A DNA stretch of 64,000 nt from a bacterium (GTDB taxonomy: Bacteria > Krumholzibacteriota > Krumholzibacteriia > LZORAL124-64-63): NCBI GenBank assembly GCA_016703265.1, contig JADJCK010000007.1, positions 1 to 64,000 on the forward strand, given 5' to 3'. Positions 21,282 through 33,728 of the stretch are shown here, piece after piece. Under the pieces are notes generated by a model. That model was not told where the DNA came from and did not search any database. It worked only from the letters and a program-made list of their open reading frames with translations. How positions within the stretch are numbered: position 1 is the first letter of the stretch; each line of letters starts with the position of its first letter. A program made the translations under genes and the position numbers.

Positions 21282-22716
21282 GTGGCGGATTTCGAACTCT
21301 GCGTGATCGGCAGCGGCCCCGGCGGCCAGAAGGCCGCCATCCAGGCGGCCAAGCTCGGCCACCGTGTGTGCGTCATCGAGCGCATGGAGCAGGTGGGAGG
21401 TGTGGCCGTCCACACGGGCACCATCCCGTCCAAGGCGCTGCGCGAGGCGATCCTGCGCGCCACCTCCGGCAAGGACCACCTGAACGCCCGCGGCGAACTG
21501 CGCACCGGGAAGCTCACCATCGGCGAGCTGCTCAGCTCCTGCCAGCGCATCATCGCCACCGAGATGGAGATCGTGCAGACGCAGTTGCGCCGCAACGGCG
21601 TCGTGCTGGTCGCCGGCGAGGCTTCGTTCACCGGTCCCGGCAGCCTGGTGGTCCGCGGCGCCGGTAGCGAGCGCACCATCACCGCCGACCGCTTCCTCAT
21701 CGCAACAGGTTCCGAGCCTGCGCGCCCGGACAGCGTGCCCTTCGACGACGAATGTGTCCTGACTTCCGACGACCTGTTGCGGCTGACCTGCCTGCCCGAG
21801 ACGCTGATCGTGTGGCGGCGGCGTCATCGGCACCGAGTTCGCGTCGATGTTCGCGCGCCTGGGCGTCCGCGTGACCCTGGTCGAGCGCGGTGCCCGCGTG
21901 CTCGGCTTCCTCGACCTGCAGATCGGCGAGGCGCTGCAGTACCACCTGCGGTCGCGCGGACTGACGCTGCGGCTGGGCGAGGAAGTCACCGGCGTGCACC
22001 ACGTGGCCGAATCGGAATCGGATACCGCAGGCGTGGAGGTCAGCCTCCGCAGCGGCAAGGTGCTGCGGGCGCAGGCCGTGCTCTGGTGCCTGGGCCGGCA
22101 CGGCGCCACCGCGCGCCTGAACCTGCCGGCAGTCGGCCTCGACGTCGACGACCGCGGCCGGCTGACGGTCGACCCGCACTACCGCACCGCCAACCCTGCG
22201 ATCTATGCGGTGGGCGACGTGATCGGCTTCCCGGCGCTGGCCTCGACCTCGATGAACCAGGGCCGCACGGCCGTCTGCCACATGTTCGGCGTCGAGATCC
22301 AGGACCGCTCCCGCGACTTCCCGATCGGCATCTATTCCATCCCGGAGATCAGCACGGTGGGGCGCAGCGAGGAGCAGCTGACCGAGGAGGGCGTGCCCTA
22401 CGAGACGGGCAGCGCCCGCTACACCGAGACCGCGCGCGGCCAGTTGCTGGGCGACGACGTCGGCATGCTCAAGATCATCTTCCATCCCCAGACGCATTTC
22501 CTGCTGGGCGTGCACATCATCGGGACCGGAGCCACCGAACTCATCCATATCGGGCAGGCGGTCATGTCGCTGGGCGGCACCGTGGACTACTTCGTCGAGA
22601 GCGCCTTCAACTACCCGACGCTGGCCGAATGCTACCGGGTGGCGGCGCTCAACGGGCTGAACAAACTGCGCCTGCCCTACAGGATTACGACGAGAAGGGC
22701 TAGGCGCACAACGTAA
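21282..22716 (+). CDS. sthA: Soluble pyridine nucleotide transhydrogenase / dihydrolipoamide dehydrogenase-like flavoprotein (frame break)
   Basis: FAD enzyme of the two-dinucleotide-binding family. GTG start at 21282 with GGAAAGGA upstream. FAD motif CVIGSGPGGQKAAIQAA. Where dihydrolipoamide dehydrogenases have C-x4-C, this protein has GGVAVHTGTIPSKALREAIL without cysteines, as in SthA. That favours NADPH/NAD transhydrogenation over lipoamide oxidation. The NAD-site GGGVIGTEFAS is recovered only by adding two bases near 21815, where the frame changes. The second half shows AIYAVGDVIGFPALAS, NQGRTAVCHMFG, YSIPEISTVG and HIIGTGATELIHIGQA. The last 10 codons may carry another shift, because the alternative frame ends DYDEKG at 22703. 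Confidence 0.85.
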
Positions 22717-22744
22717 GAGGGGCCCGGTGGGCCCCTCTTTCGTT
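22716..22744 (+). terminator. Rho-independent terminator
   Basis: Perfect 10-bp stem AGAGGGGCCC (22716-22725), 3-nt loop GGT, complement at 22729-22738, then TTTCGTT. It follows the transhydrogenase gene and sits just before the convergent propeller gene stop at 22766. Confidence 0.85.
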
Positions 22745-22765
22745 GCTAACAGCGCAGTCCGGAGG

Positions 22766-25700
22766 TCAACGGCCGTCCCACGCCGGCAATCGACCCGGCG
22801 TGTACGGCGCCTTCACCTTCTCCAGTTCGGCCTCGAGCGCACGGATCTCCGCCGTCGCCGCCTCGAGCCCCGCCAGCACCGGCCCGAACTGCCGCTTCGC
22901 GACCGCCAGGCTCTCGCGCATCGTCGTCGTGGCGCCCGACAGGTTGCCGTCCAGGCCCGCGACCACCTGGCCCACGCGCGAACTGATGCCCGGGGTGGTC
23001 GGCTCCTGCCGCCGCGCCACGGTGTCGTCGCCGTCCATCTGCACGCCCAGGTCGGCCAGCCTGGCGGCCAGCGCGTCGATGCGGCCGAGCAGCGCACGAT
23101 CGGCGGCCGGGGTCACCAGCACGGCCTGGCGCAGGTAGCCGACCTTCTCGACGGCGTCCGCGTGGACGTGGCCGGCGCCCTGCACGGCGCGGTACATCTC
23201 GGCCGCTTCCGCCGCGAAGGCAAGCGTGCCCTGCGGGTCGCGGTCGGGCGTCGAGTGCGTGCCCAGCAACTCGGTCGTGAACGTGACGGGACCGGCCAGT
23301 TCGGTTTCCACGCCGCGCACGCGCTGCGAAAGGCTCACCGAGTACGTGCCGGGTGCAGCCTGCGGCCCGCGGTCCTCGCCGTCCCAAGGCGATCGCGGCC
23401 CGCCGCCGCCCAGGCTGACCGGGCCGGTGTAGGGGTGGCGCAGGTCCCACGCCACGCGATGCAGGCCCTTGCCGCCGTCGCCCTTCAGGCGTCGCACCAC
23501 GTTGCCCGCCTGGTCACGCACGGTGATGACCAGTTCCGGCTCCACCTCGCGCTCCTCGGCGCGAAGGTCGTCCCAGCTCGGGTAGTACACCGGCTGGCCG
23601 GCCTTCTCCTTGTCCTTCTCGGCGGCCTGGCGCTGGTCTTTCAGCGTCTCCAGGCCCTCCTTCAGGTGGTAGGTGAAAACGGCGCCGTAGGGCGGATTCT
23701 CCGCAGTGTAGAAGCCGGCGCCCTGGAAGCCGCGGCCGCGATAGCCGAGCTCCGAGGTGAAGCTGTGGATCCTCGCCGTCTTCACCGGGAAGACCACGGC
23801 GGCCTTCTCCAGCGTGGCCGGTGCCAGCCCGCGCAGCGGCGAGTAGTCGTCCAGCACGTAGAAGCCGCGGCCGAACGTGGCCACGACCAGATCGCCTTCG
23901 CGCCGCTGGATCTCCAGGTCGCGGCAGGCGATGGTCGGCAGGCCGCTCTTGAGCTGCGTCCAGTGCGACCCGTTGTCGCGCGTGAAGAACACGCCGAATT
24001 CCGTGCCCACGAAGACCAGTTCGGGGTCCACGTGGTCCAGCGCGATGGTGTGCACCGGGCCGTTGGCCGGCAGGTTGCCGCTGATCATCGTCCAGGTGCG
24101 GCCCTGGTCGCCGCTGCGCAGCACGTAGGGCTTGAAGTCGTCGCGCTTGTGGTTCTCGAAGCTGGCGTAGATGACGTTCTGGTCGAACGGCGAAGGCTCG
24201 AGGTCGCTCACGTAGCTGCCTTCGGGCACGCCCTTGATGCCGTCGATGCGCGTCCAGCTGGCGCCGCCGTCAACGGTCACCTGGATCAGCCCGTCATCGG
24301 TGCCGGCCAGCAACAGGCCTTCCTTCTGCGGCGATTCCGCCAGGGTGACGATGTTCCCGTAGAAGCTCGTCGAGTTGTTCTTGGCCACCGCGTCGACGCT
24401 CCACACACGGCCCATCACCTCGAGCCGGTTGCGGTCGGTCTGGCGGGAAAGGTCGCCGCTGACCGGCTTCCAGCCGCTGCCCTGGTCGTCCGAGCGGAAG
24501 ACCCGCTGGGCGGCGAAGTACAGCCGCTTCGGGTCGTGCGGGCTGACGATCAGCGGGCTGTCCCAGTTCCAGCGCAGCGCTTCGCCCTCGGCCGGCTGCG
24601 GCTGGATGTCCAGCGCCTCGCCGCTGCGGCGATCGAAGCGGCACAGGCCGCCGTACTGCGACTGGCAGTAGATGATGTCGGGGTTCGTCGGGTCGGGCGC
24701 CGGCTCGAAGCCGTCGCCCCCGATCAGCATGAACCACTCGCGGTTGCTGATCCCGTGGACGTAGTGCGTCTGCGAGGGACCGCCCTGCGTGTTGTTGTCC
24801 TGCGTGCCGCCGTAGATGTTGTAGAACGGCTCGTCGTTGTCGACAGCCACGCGATAGTACTGGGTGACCGGCAGGTTGGCCATGAAGGCCCAGTTGTCGC
24901 CGCGGTCCCAGGTCTCGTACATGCCGCCGTCGTTGCCGGTCAGCATGTGCTTCGTGTTGTCGGGGTCGATCCACAGCGCGTGCTCGTCCACGTGCTTGGC
25001 TTCCCAGCCGACACGGCTCCAGTTACTGCCGCCGTCCTCGGTGACCATCATGAACGTGTCCATGCTGTACACGCGGTCGGTGTCCAGGGGGTCGGCGATG
25101 ATCTCGTTGTAGTACTGGGGGCTGCTGGACATGTAGCCGTCGCGCTTCTCCCAGTTCAGGCCGGCGTCGACCGAGCGGAAGAAGCCGCCCTTGCCGTCGG
25201 CCGCCTCGACGATGGCGTAGACGACGTCGGGATCCGGGCCGGCCAGGGCCAGGCCGATGCGGCCCATGTCCACCGAGGGCAGGCCGCCCGCCAGCTTCGT
25301 CCAGGTCTTGCCGCCGTCGGTGGTCTTGTGGATGCCCGAGCCGGGTCCGCCGTTGATCAGCGTCCAGGTGTGCCGCCGGCGCTGGTAGCTGGCCGCGTAG
25401 AGAACGTCCGGATCGCGCGGGTCGATTTCGAGGTCGACCACGCCCGTGTTCTCGTCGATGGCGAGCACCTGCTGCCAGGTGGTTCCGCCGTCGGTGGTCT
25501 TGTACACGCCGCGGTCGCCGCCAGGTCCCCAGAGCGGGCCCATCGCCGCCACGTACACCACATCGGGATCGGTCGGGTGCACGATGATCTTCCCGATGTG
25601 CAGCGACCGCTTCAATCCCATGTTCTGCCAGTTGCGTCCGCCGTCCAGCGAACGGTAGACGCCGTCGCCGTACGACACGCTGCGCTGGCTGTTGTTCTCG

Positions 25701-26071
25701 CCGGTGCCCACCCACACGGTGCCCGGCCGGCTGGGGGCCAGGGTCACGCACCCGATCGAGTAGCTGCCCTCGCCGTCGAAGATGGGGTCGAAGGTGATGC
25801 CTGCGTTCCGCGTCTCCCACACGCCGCCCGAACAGACGGCGACGTAGTAGTGGGACTTGTCGCGCGGGTCGACCGCGAAGTCGCCGACGCGACCGGAAGC
25901 GAGCGCCGGCCCGAGGCCGCGCCACTTCAGCGCCGAGAAATCACCGCTGCTCCACGGGGCGTCATCCTTGCCGGACTTGTCCTTCGCCTTCGGGGCGGCC
26001 AGGGCGGATCCTGCGGCCAGGGCGCAGAGGCACGCCGCAGCCAGCGTCAGCATCAGGGCATTGCGGGACAT
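22766..26071 (-). CDS. Secreted Asp-box/VPS10-like beta-propeller protein
   Basis: 1101 residues with a Sec signal peptide (LMLTLAAACLCALAAGSALA). The body, about residues 45-740, is filled with Asp-box repeats of the S/T-x-D-x-G-x-x-W type (SLDGGRNWQ, TTDGGTTWQ, TTDGGKTWT, SVDAGLNWE, TEDGGSNWS, SDDQGSGWK, TVDGGASWT, SGDQGRTWT, TRDNGSHWT), forming one or two seven-bladed propellers of the sortilin/glycosidase-like class. The C-terminal 330 residues hold a beta-sandwich (ITVRDQAGNVVRRLKGDGGKGLHRVAWDLRHPYTGP) and a helical end. Large paralogues of this kind are widespread in Bacteroidota- and Acidobacteriota-like genomes. The substrate is unknown. No FlgD-like or SWG tail is present. Confidence 0.85.
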   Translation of the reverse strand: MSRNALMLTLAAACLCALAAGSALAAPKAKDKSGKDDAPWSSGDFSALKWRGLGPALASGRVGDFAVDPRDKSHYYVAVCSGGVWETRNAGITFDPIFDGEGSYSIGCVTLAPSRPGTVWVGTGENNSQRSVSYGDGVYRSLDGGRNWQNMGLKRSLHIGKIIVHPTDPDVVYVAAMGPLWGPGGDRGVYKTTDGGTTWQQVLAIDENTGVVDLEIDPRDPDVLYAASYQRRRHTWTLINGGPGSGIHKTTDGGKTWTKLAGGLPSVDMGRIGLALAGPDPDVVYAIVEAADGKGGFFRSVDAGLNWEKRDGYMSSSPQYYNEIIADPLDTDRVYSMDTFMMVTEDGGSNWSRVGWEAKHVDEHALWIDPDNTKHMLTGNDGGMYETWDRGDNWAFMANLPVTQYYRVAVDNDEPFYNIYGGTQDNNTQGGPSQTHYVHGISNREWFMLIGGDGFEPAPDPTNPDIIYCQSQYGGLCRFDRRSGEALDIQPQPAEGEALRWNWDSPLIVSPHDPKRLYFAAQRVFRSDDQGSGWKPVSGDLSRQTDRNRLEVMGRVWSVDAVAKNNSTSFYGNIVTLAESPQKEGLLLAGTDDGLIQVTVDGGASWTRIDGIKGVPEGSYVSDLEPSPFDQNVIYASFENHKRDDFKPYVLRSGDQGRTWTMISGNLPANGPVHTIALDHVDPELVFVGTEFGVFFTRDNGSHWTQLKSGLPTIACRDLEIQRREGDLVVATFGRGFYVLDDYSPLRGLAPATLEKAAVVFPVKTARIHSFTSELGYRGRGFQGAGFYTAENPPYGAVFTYHLKEGLETLKDQRQAAEKDKEKAGQPVYYPSWDDLRAEEREVEPELVITVRDQAGNVVRRLKGDGGKGLHRVAWDLRHPYTGPVSLGGGGPRSPWDGEDRGPQAAPGTYSVSLSQRVRGVETELAGPVTFTTELLGTHSTPDRDPQGTLAFAAEAAEMYRAVQGAGHVHADAVEKVGYLRQAVLVTPAADRALLGRIDALAARLADLGVQMDGDDTVARRQEPTTPGISSRVGQVVAGLDGNLSGATTTMRESLAVAKRQFGPVLAGLEAATAEIRALEAELEKVKAPYTPGRLPAWDGR

Positions 26072-26143
26072 GGAGGTCCTTCTTTGGGGATTTGCAGGTG
26101 ACGGGGGCCGCGGGGCCGCGGCAAGGTCGGGGCGGACGCCGGA

Positions 26144-26172
26144 GTTATAACAGATGCCGGCCGCAGGGCCAA
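26144..26172 (-). promoter_or_regulatory. Sigma-70-like promoter of the propeller gene
   Basis: On the minus strand: -35 TTGGCC (26172-26167), 17-nt spacer, -10 TATAAC (26149-26144). It lies 73 nt upstream of the ATG at 26071. The rest of the 386-nt gap up to 26458 shows no gene I can support. Confidence 0.6.
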
Positions 26173-26457
26173 GTTCGGGCTCGCCGCCGCCACGACGCCC
26201 GGATGTCCCTTTCCGGAGACGCGCCGACCACGGCGGCAGTCAGTCACAGCCCGCCCTGTACGCGGGGGGACGGTGGACGGTGCAGCCGTGGCCGCGACTG
26301 GATTCGCCAGATGCAAGCTAACAGGCTGTCCGGTAATAATTTAGAAAATGCCTCGCCTGGGATGGCATCTTACCCGCGCCGCGGCACCGCCAATGCAATA
26401 GAACCCATGAAGCTGAACATCCCGACCGAGCCCCAGACCGAATCGAAAGGACCAGCC

Positions 26458-27051
26458 ATGAAGACCCGCGTCATCGTTCACCGGTCCCTGCTGCGGGGCA
26501 CCTTCTATATCCTGGCCGCCCTCAGTCTGATCGCCTATCTGCTGCCCGCCCGCGCCGAAGCCGGCGTCCGCGTCGTGGCGCAGGTCGGCCCGGTGGCCGT
26601 CGACTATCGCGACCGGGGTCCCGGCTATGACGCGAAAGCGGCCGTGTATCTCGAGCCGGTGGCGGCACGGGTGCTGGTCGGCCGGCCGGCCTGCGGTCCT
26701 GACCGCCCCGGGTGCCTGGTCCGCGTCGTGGACCGCTGCGACCGCCACGACCGCAACCGGGACGGGCGCTGCGACAAGTGCGAGCGTCGCGACCGCCGCG
26801 ACGACCGCCGTGACGACCGCCACGCCTGCGACGACCGCGGTGGGCGCGATGGGTTCAGCAGCCGCGGCGACCGCTGCGAACACTCCGACCGCTGCCGTGA
26901 CTGCGGCACCATCGAAGTCGGCGGCTGCCGCGATCACCGCGGGCTAACCTGGGTGGCCGGACACTATGAGCGCGAGATGGGCCGCCACGGCCGCGGCAAC
27001 CGGGTCTGGGTCGCTGCGCACTGGGAACGCCTGGAAGTCGCCCACAGGTAG
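26458..27051 (+). CDS. Exported Cys/Asp/Arg-rich protein with WVxGHY-type C-terminus
   Basis: 197 residues. ATG at 26458 with AAAGGA seven bases upstream; another in-frame ATG at 26407 lacks a good ribosome site. A signal/anchor segment covers about 12-35 (GTFYILAALSLIAYLLPARAEA). A short beta-type segment follows, then about 65 residues made almost only of D, R, C, H and G (DRNRDGRCDKCERRDRRDD and so on) with ten cysteines. The end reads LTWVAGHYEREMGRHGR...VWVAAHWERLEV, like the tandem WVxGHW/Y repeats of some exported envelope proteins. The D-x-N-x-D-G pattern could bind calcium and the Cys/His pairs a metal. Function unknown. Confidence 0.6.
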   Translation: MKTRVIVHRSLLRGTFYILAALSLIAYLLPARAEAGVRVVAQVGPVAVDYRDRGPGYDAKAAVYLEPVAARVLVGRPACGPDRPGCLVRVVDRCDRHDRNRDGRCDKCERRDRRDDRRDDRHACDDRGGRDGFSSRGDRCEHSDRCRDCGTIEVGGCRDHRGLTWVAGHYEREMGRHGRGNRVWVAAHWERLEVAHR

Positions 27052-27074
27052 CTGAGGCCTTCGGGCCACAACGA

Positions 27075-27118
27075 CGCCCCGCGCCCAATCCCCCCGGGCG
27101 CGGGGCGCCGCCTTTATT
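27075..27118 (+). terminator. Rho-independent terminator upstream of metH
   Basis: Perfect 12-bp stem CGCCCCGCGCCC (27075-27086), 9-nt loop, complement at 27096-27107, followed by CCGCCTTTATT. It ends the Cys-rich gene's transcript. I looked for a cobalamin riboswitch between here and metH (27120-27252) and did not see one. Confidence 0.8.
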
Positions 27119-27252
27119 CCGGCCTTTTTGATCTCCAAGTGTCGCCATTCCTGCCGATTATCCTTATCCTCGGGCCGTGAAGCGCCTGGACCCGGCCGGA
27201 CCTGCGGCCGTGCCCCGGCTGCCGTCCATTCCCTGGAAGGGTGACCGCTGCG

Positions 27253-30931
<3,679 letters not shown>

Positions 30932-30947
30932 GAAAAGCGAGTAACCG

Positions 30948-31892
30948 ATGCGCGTGACCGAACACCTGGCCAAGTCTTCGCAGACCCTGTTCAGCTTCGA
31001 GATCATCCCGCCGCCGCGCGGCCAGAACGTCGGCGACATCATCCAGATCATGGACCAGATCGCGCCGGTGTCGCCGCCGTTCATCGACGTCACGAGCCAC
31101 TCGGCCGAGGCGATCTACGAGGAGCAGCCCGACGGCACCATCCGCCGCCGTGTGCGCAAGAAGCGGCCGGGCACCATCTCGATCTGCGGCATCATCCAGA
31201 ACCGCTATCGCATCGACACCGTGCCGCACCTGCTGTGCACCGGGTTCACGCGGGAAGAGACCGAGGATGCGGTGATCGAGCTCAACTACCTGGGTATCGA
31301 GAACGTGCTGGCCATCCGCGGCGACGAGTCGAACTACAGCAAGGTCATCAGCCAGGGCCGCACGCGGAACGTGTACGCCACCGACCTGGTGAAGCAGCTG
31401 ATCGACCTGCGCGGCGCCAAGTTCCTCGACGACCTGGCCAACACGCGGCCGATCGACTTCTGCATCGGCGTGGGCGGCTACCCCGAGAAGCATGTCGAGG
31501 CGCCCAACATGAAGACCGACATCGCCCACCTCAAGGCGAAGGTCGAGGCAGGCGCCGACTACGTGGTCACGCAGATGTTCTTCGACAACGCCTCGTTCCT
31601 GGAGTACCGCCGGCGCTGCCGCGAGGCGGGCATCACCGTGCCCATCATTCCCGGCATCAAGCTGATCGACAGCGTGCGGCACCTGAGTTCGCTGCCCAAG
31701 CACTTCCACGTGTCGATTCCCGACGAGCTGGTCGACGAGATCCACGCCGCGCCCAAGCATGTGCGGGAGATCGGTCGCAACTGGGCCCGGCGCCAGGTGC
31801 AGGGGCTGCTGTCCGAGGGCGTGGAGTGCATCCATTTCTACGTGATGAGCGACGCGGCGGCGGCCGTCAGCATCATCCGGGAGCAGGGCTGA
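30948..31892 (+). CDS. metF: 5,10-methylenetetrahydrofolate reductase
   Basis: FAD-dependent reduction of methylene-THF to methyl-THF, the methyl donor for the adjacent MetH. 314 residues. SFEIIPPPRG carries the catalytic Glu. IDVTSHSA, VLAIRGDES, FCIGVGGYPEKH, KVEAGADYVVTQMFFDNASF and PIIPGIKLI follow the family order. It is co-oriented with metH and separated by 16 nt, so the two form a methionine-synthesis operon. A short hairpin (CCCCGG AAC CCGGGG at about 31894-31908) follows the stop. Confidence 0.96.
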   Translation: MRVTEHLAKSSQTLFSFEIIPPPRGQNVGDIIQIMDQIAPVSPPFIDVTSHSAEAIYEEQPDGTIRRRVRKKRPGTISICGIIQNRYRIDTVPHLLCTGFTREETEDAVIELNYLGIENVLAIRGDESNYSKVISQGRTRNVYATDLVKQLIDLRGAKFLDDLANTRPIDFCIGVGGYPEKHVEAPNMKTDIAHLKAKVEAGADYVVTQMFFDNASFLEYRRRCREAGITVPIIPGIKLIDSVRHLSSLPKHFHVSIPDELVDEIHAAPKHVREIGRNWARRQVQGLLSEGVECIHFYVMSDAAAAVSIIREQG

Positions 31893-31909
31893 CCCCCGGA
31901 ACCCGGGGC

Positions 31910-31938
31910 TTGCAGGATCCGGCGGCGCGTTGTAGCGT
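31910..31938 (+). promoter_or_regulatory. Sigma-70-like promoter of the EAL-domain gene
   Basis: -35 TTGCAG (31910-31915), 17-nt spacer, -10 TAGCGT (31933-31938). Transcription would start near 31945, 53 nt before the ATG at 31998. Confidence 0.45.
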
Positions 31939-31997
31939 CCGCCCCAAACCGGCCGCAAGGACGCGGCCGCGTACGTGAAGGGATTCAGGACATCCGC

Positions 31998-33707
31998 ATG
32001 CCCGACGAGGCCCCGCTCCGCCGACTCCTGCTGCTGCATCGCGACCCGGCGCTGGCCCGCCGGGTGCGGACGCTTCTGGAGCCGGTCACCGAGGCCCGCC
32101 ACCGCATCGCCCACTTCACCCACCTTGCCGACGCCCTGACCTGCCTGCAGATCGACGACGTGGACCTGGTGCTGGTGGGCCCCGACCCGGCCGACGCCGA
32201 CCAGGTGCAGGCCGTCCAGCAGCTGGGCGCGGCGCGCCCCGAAACGCCGCAACTGGCGCTGATGGTGTCGCCCGACCCGGGGCAGACCGCGGCCGTGCGG
32301 GGCGCCGGCGCCCGCGAAAGCCTGCCGCTGGACGAGGCCGACCTGCCCTCCTGGCTGCGGACCATCGATTTCTGCCTGCGCGAGGCGGCCATCAGCCGCG
32401 AACTGGCCGAGGTCACGGCGCGCCTGGACTGGCTGGTCCACATGGACGGCCTGACCGGGCTGCTCAACCGCAAGGGCATGGAGCGGGCCCTGCGCGACGA
32501 ACTGGCCGCCTGCCGGCGCAGCGGGCGCGACCTGACGGTGCTGCTGGTCGACCTGGACGACTTCTCGCGGGTGAACGCGACGCTGGGCCACGGCGTGGGC
32601 GACCTGGTGCTGGTGGGCGCCTCGCGGCGCATCCGGGAATCGGTGCGCGAGCAGGACAAGGTGGGGCGCTGCGGTACGGACCGCTTCGTCGTGCTGCTGC
32701 CGGAGGCGGCGGCGGGCGAGGGCGAGATCATCGCCGAGAAGATCCGGCTGGCCGTGAGCCGCGACGTGATCAGCGCCGGCGGGCAGTCGCTGCAGACCAC
32801 CGCCAGCCTGTCGCTGACCACGGTGGGCGACGCCGACCTCTCCTGGGACGAGGTGATGGCCCGTGCCCATTTCGTGCTGCAGCACGGCAAGCTGAACGGC
32901 AAGAACCGCGTCTCGCACGCGGCGGCGGTCGAGTTCGGCGGGCCGATCCTGCCCGTCCTGGCGGGGCCGCAGATGGTGCGCGCGCTGCTGGAGGACGACG
33001 TGCTGGAGGCCGCCAGCCAGCCCATCGTCAACCTCGACGACGGTCGCATCGTCTCGCGGGAAATGCTGGTGCGCGGCCCCGAGGGGCCGCTGCGCAGGCC
33101 GGACAACCTGTTCCGGTTCTGCCAGGAGAACGACATCCTTGCCGCGGTGGACCTGCGCTGCCTGCGGCTGTGCGCCTCGCATGCGCGGGAACTGGGCCCG
33201 CACCCGGACTACCACGTGAACATCATGCCGGCCACGCTGCTGCAGACCGAGTCCGCCGAGCTGCTGCGCGCGCTGACGGACGGGCGCACCGACGTGACGT
33301 GCTGCCTGGAGATCAGTGAGCAGCAGTTGCTCGGCGATCCCTGCGTGCTGGTGCCGCACGTGCGCGAACTGCAGAAGGCGGGCGTACGCATCGCCATCGA
33401 CGACGTGGGATTCGGCAACAGTTGCCTCGAGGGGTTGATCATGCTGCATCCGCAGGTGATCAAGATCGACAAGCGGCTGGTGCGCGGGCTGGCCGTGGAC
33501 CCCGAGATGCGGCGCGCGCTGTCGCGGCTGCTGCGCGTGGCCGACGTGCTGGAGGCCGAGGTCGTGGCCGAGGGCATCGAGACCACCGACGACTTCCAGG
33601 TGCTGGTCGACATGGGGGTCCGCTTCGGGCAGGGCTACCTGTTCGGGCGGCCGGCGCTGTGCAAAGCGGCGCCGGGTCTCCCCGACGCCGCCGAAGCGAC
33701 TGCCTGA
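31998..33707 (+). CDS. Pseudo-receiver / degenerate GGDEF / EAL cyclic-di-GMP protein
   Basis: 569 residues, three domains. Residues 1-125 look like a receiver fold, but the phospho-Asp position in D-V-D-L-V-L-V-G is Gly. Residues 140-310 form a GGDEF domain whose signature is C-G-T-D-R-F (225-230), so it is unlikely to make c-di-GMP, although DLDDFSRVNATLGHGVGD is kept. Residues 320-560 form an EAL domain with E-M-L-V-R (Glu355), HVNIMPATL, LEISEQQ, IAIDDVGFGNS, IKIDKRLV, VAEGIET and FGQGYLFGRP. All metal and catalytic positions appear present. The likely activity is c-di-GMP hydrolysis, possibly controlled by GTP or protein binding to the inactive domains. Confidence 0.88.
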   Translation: MPDEAPLRRLLLLHRDPALARRVRTLLEPVTEARHRIAHFTHLADALTCLQIDDVDLVLVGPDPADADQVQAVQQLGAARPETPQLALMVSPDPGQTAAVRGAGARESLPLDEADLPSWLRTIDFCLREAAISRELAEVTARLDWLVHMDGLTGLLNRKGMERALRDELAACRRSGRDLTVLLVDLDDFSRVNATLGHGVGDLVLVGASRRIRESVREQDKVGRCGTDRFVVLLPEAAAGEGEIIAEKIRLAVSRDVISAGGQSLQTTASLSLTTVGDADLSWDEVMARAHFVLQHGKLNGKNRVSHAAAVEFGGPILPVLAGPQMVRALLEDDVLEAASQPIVNLDDGRIVSREMLVRGPEGPLRRPDNLFRFCQENDILAAVDLRCLRLCASHARELGPHPDYHVNIMPATLLQTESAELLRALTDGRTDVTCCLEISEQQLLGDPCVLVPHVRELQKAGVRIAIDDVGFGNSCLEGLIMLHPQVIKIDKRLVRGLAVDPEMRRALSRLLRVADVLEAEVVAEGIETTDDFQVLVDMGVRFGQGYLFGRPALCKAAPGLPDAAEATA

Positions 33708-33728
33708 ACGCCCTCGTCCCGCGACCGG

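Noticed and set aside
22727..26101. 1124-codon open frame on the plus strand opposite the Asp-box protein
   Set aside because: Its composition (Ala, Arg, His, Val and Gln-rich with no domain) is that of an antisense shadow in high-GC DNA. The minus strand carries unmistakable Asp-box repeats and a signal peptide.
27119..27252. Cobalamin riboswitch upstream of metH
   Set aside because: The interval after the terminator is about 130 nt and I see no B12-box-like segment or the expected paired elements.
27241..27252. GTG start for metH at 27241
   Set aside because: It abuts the GGAAGG ribosome site directly. The ATG at 27253 has usable spacing.
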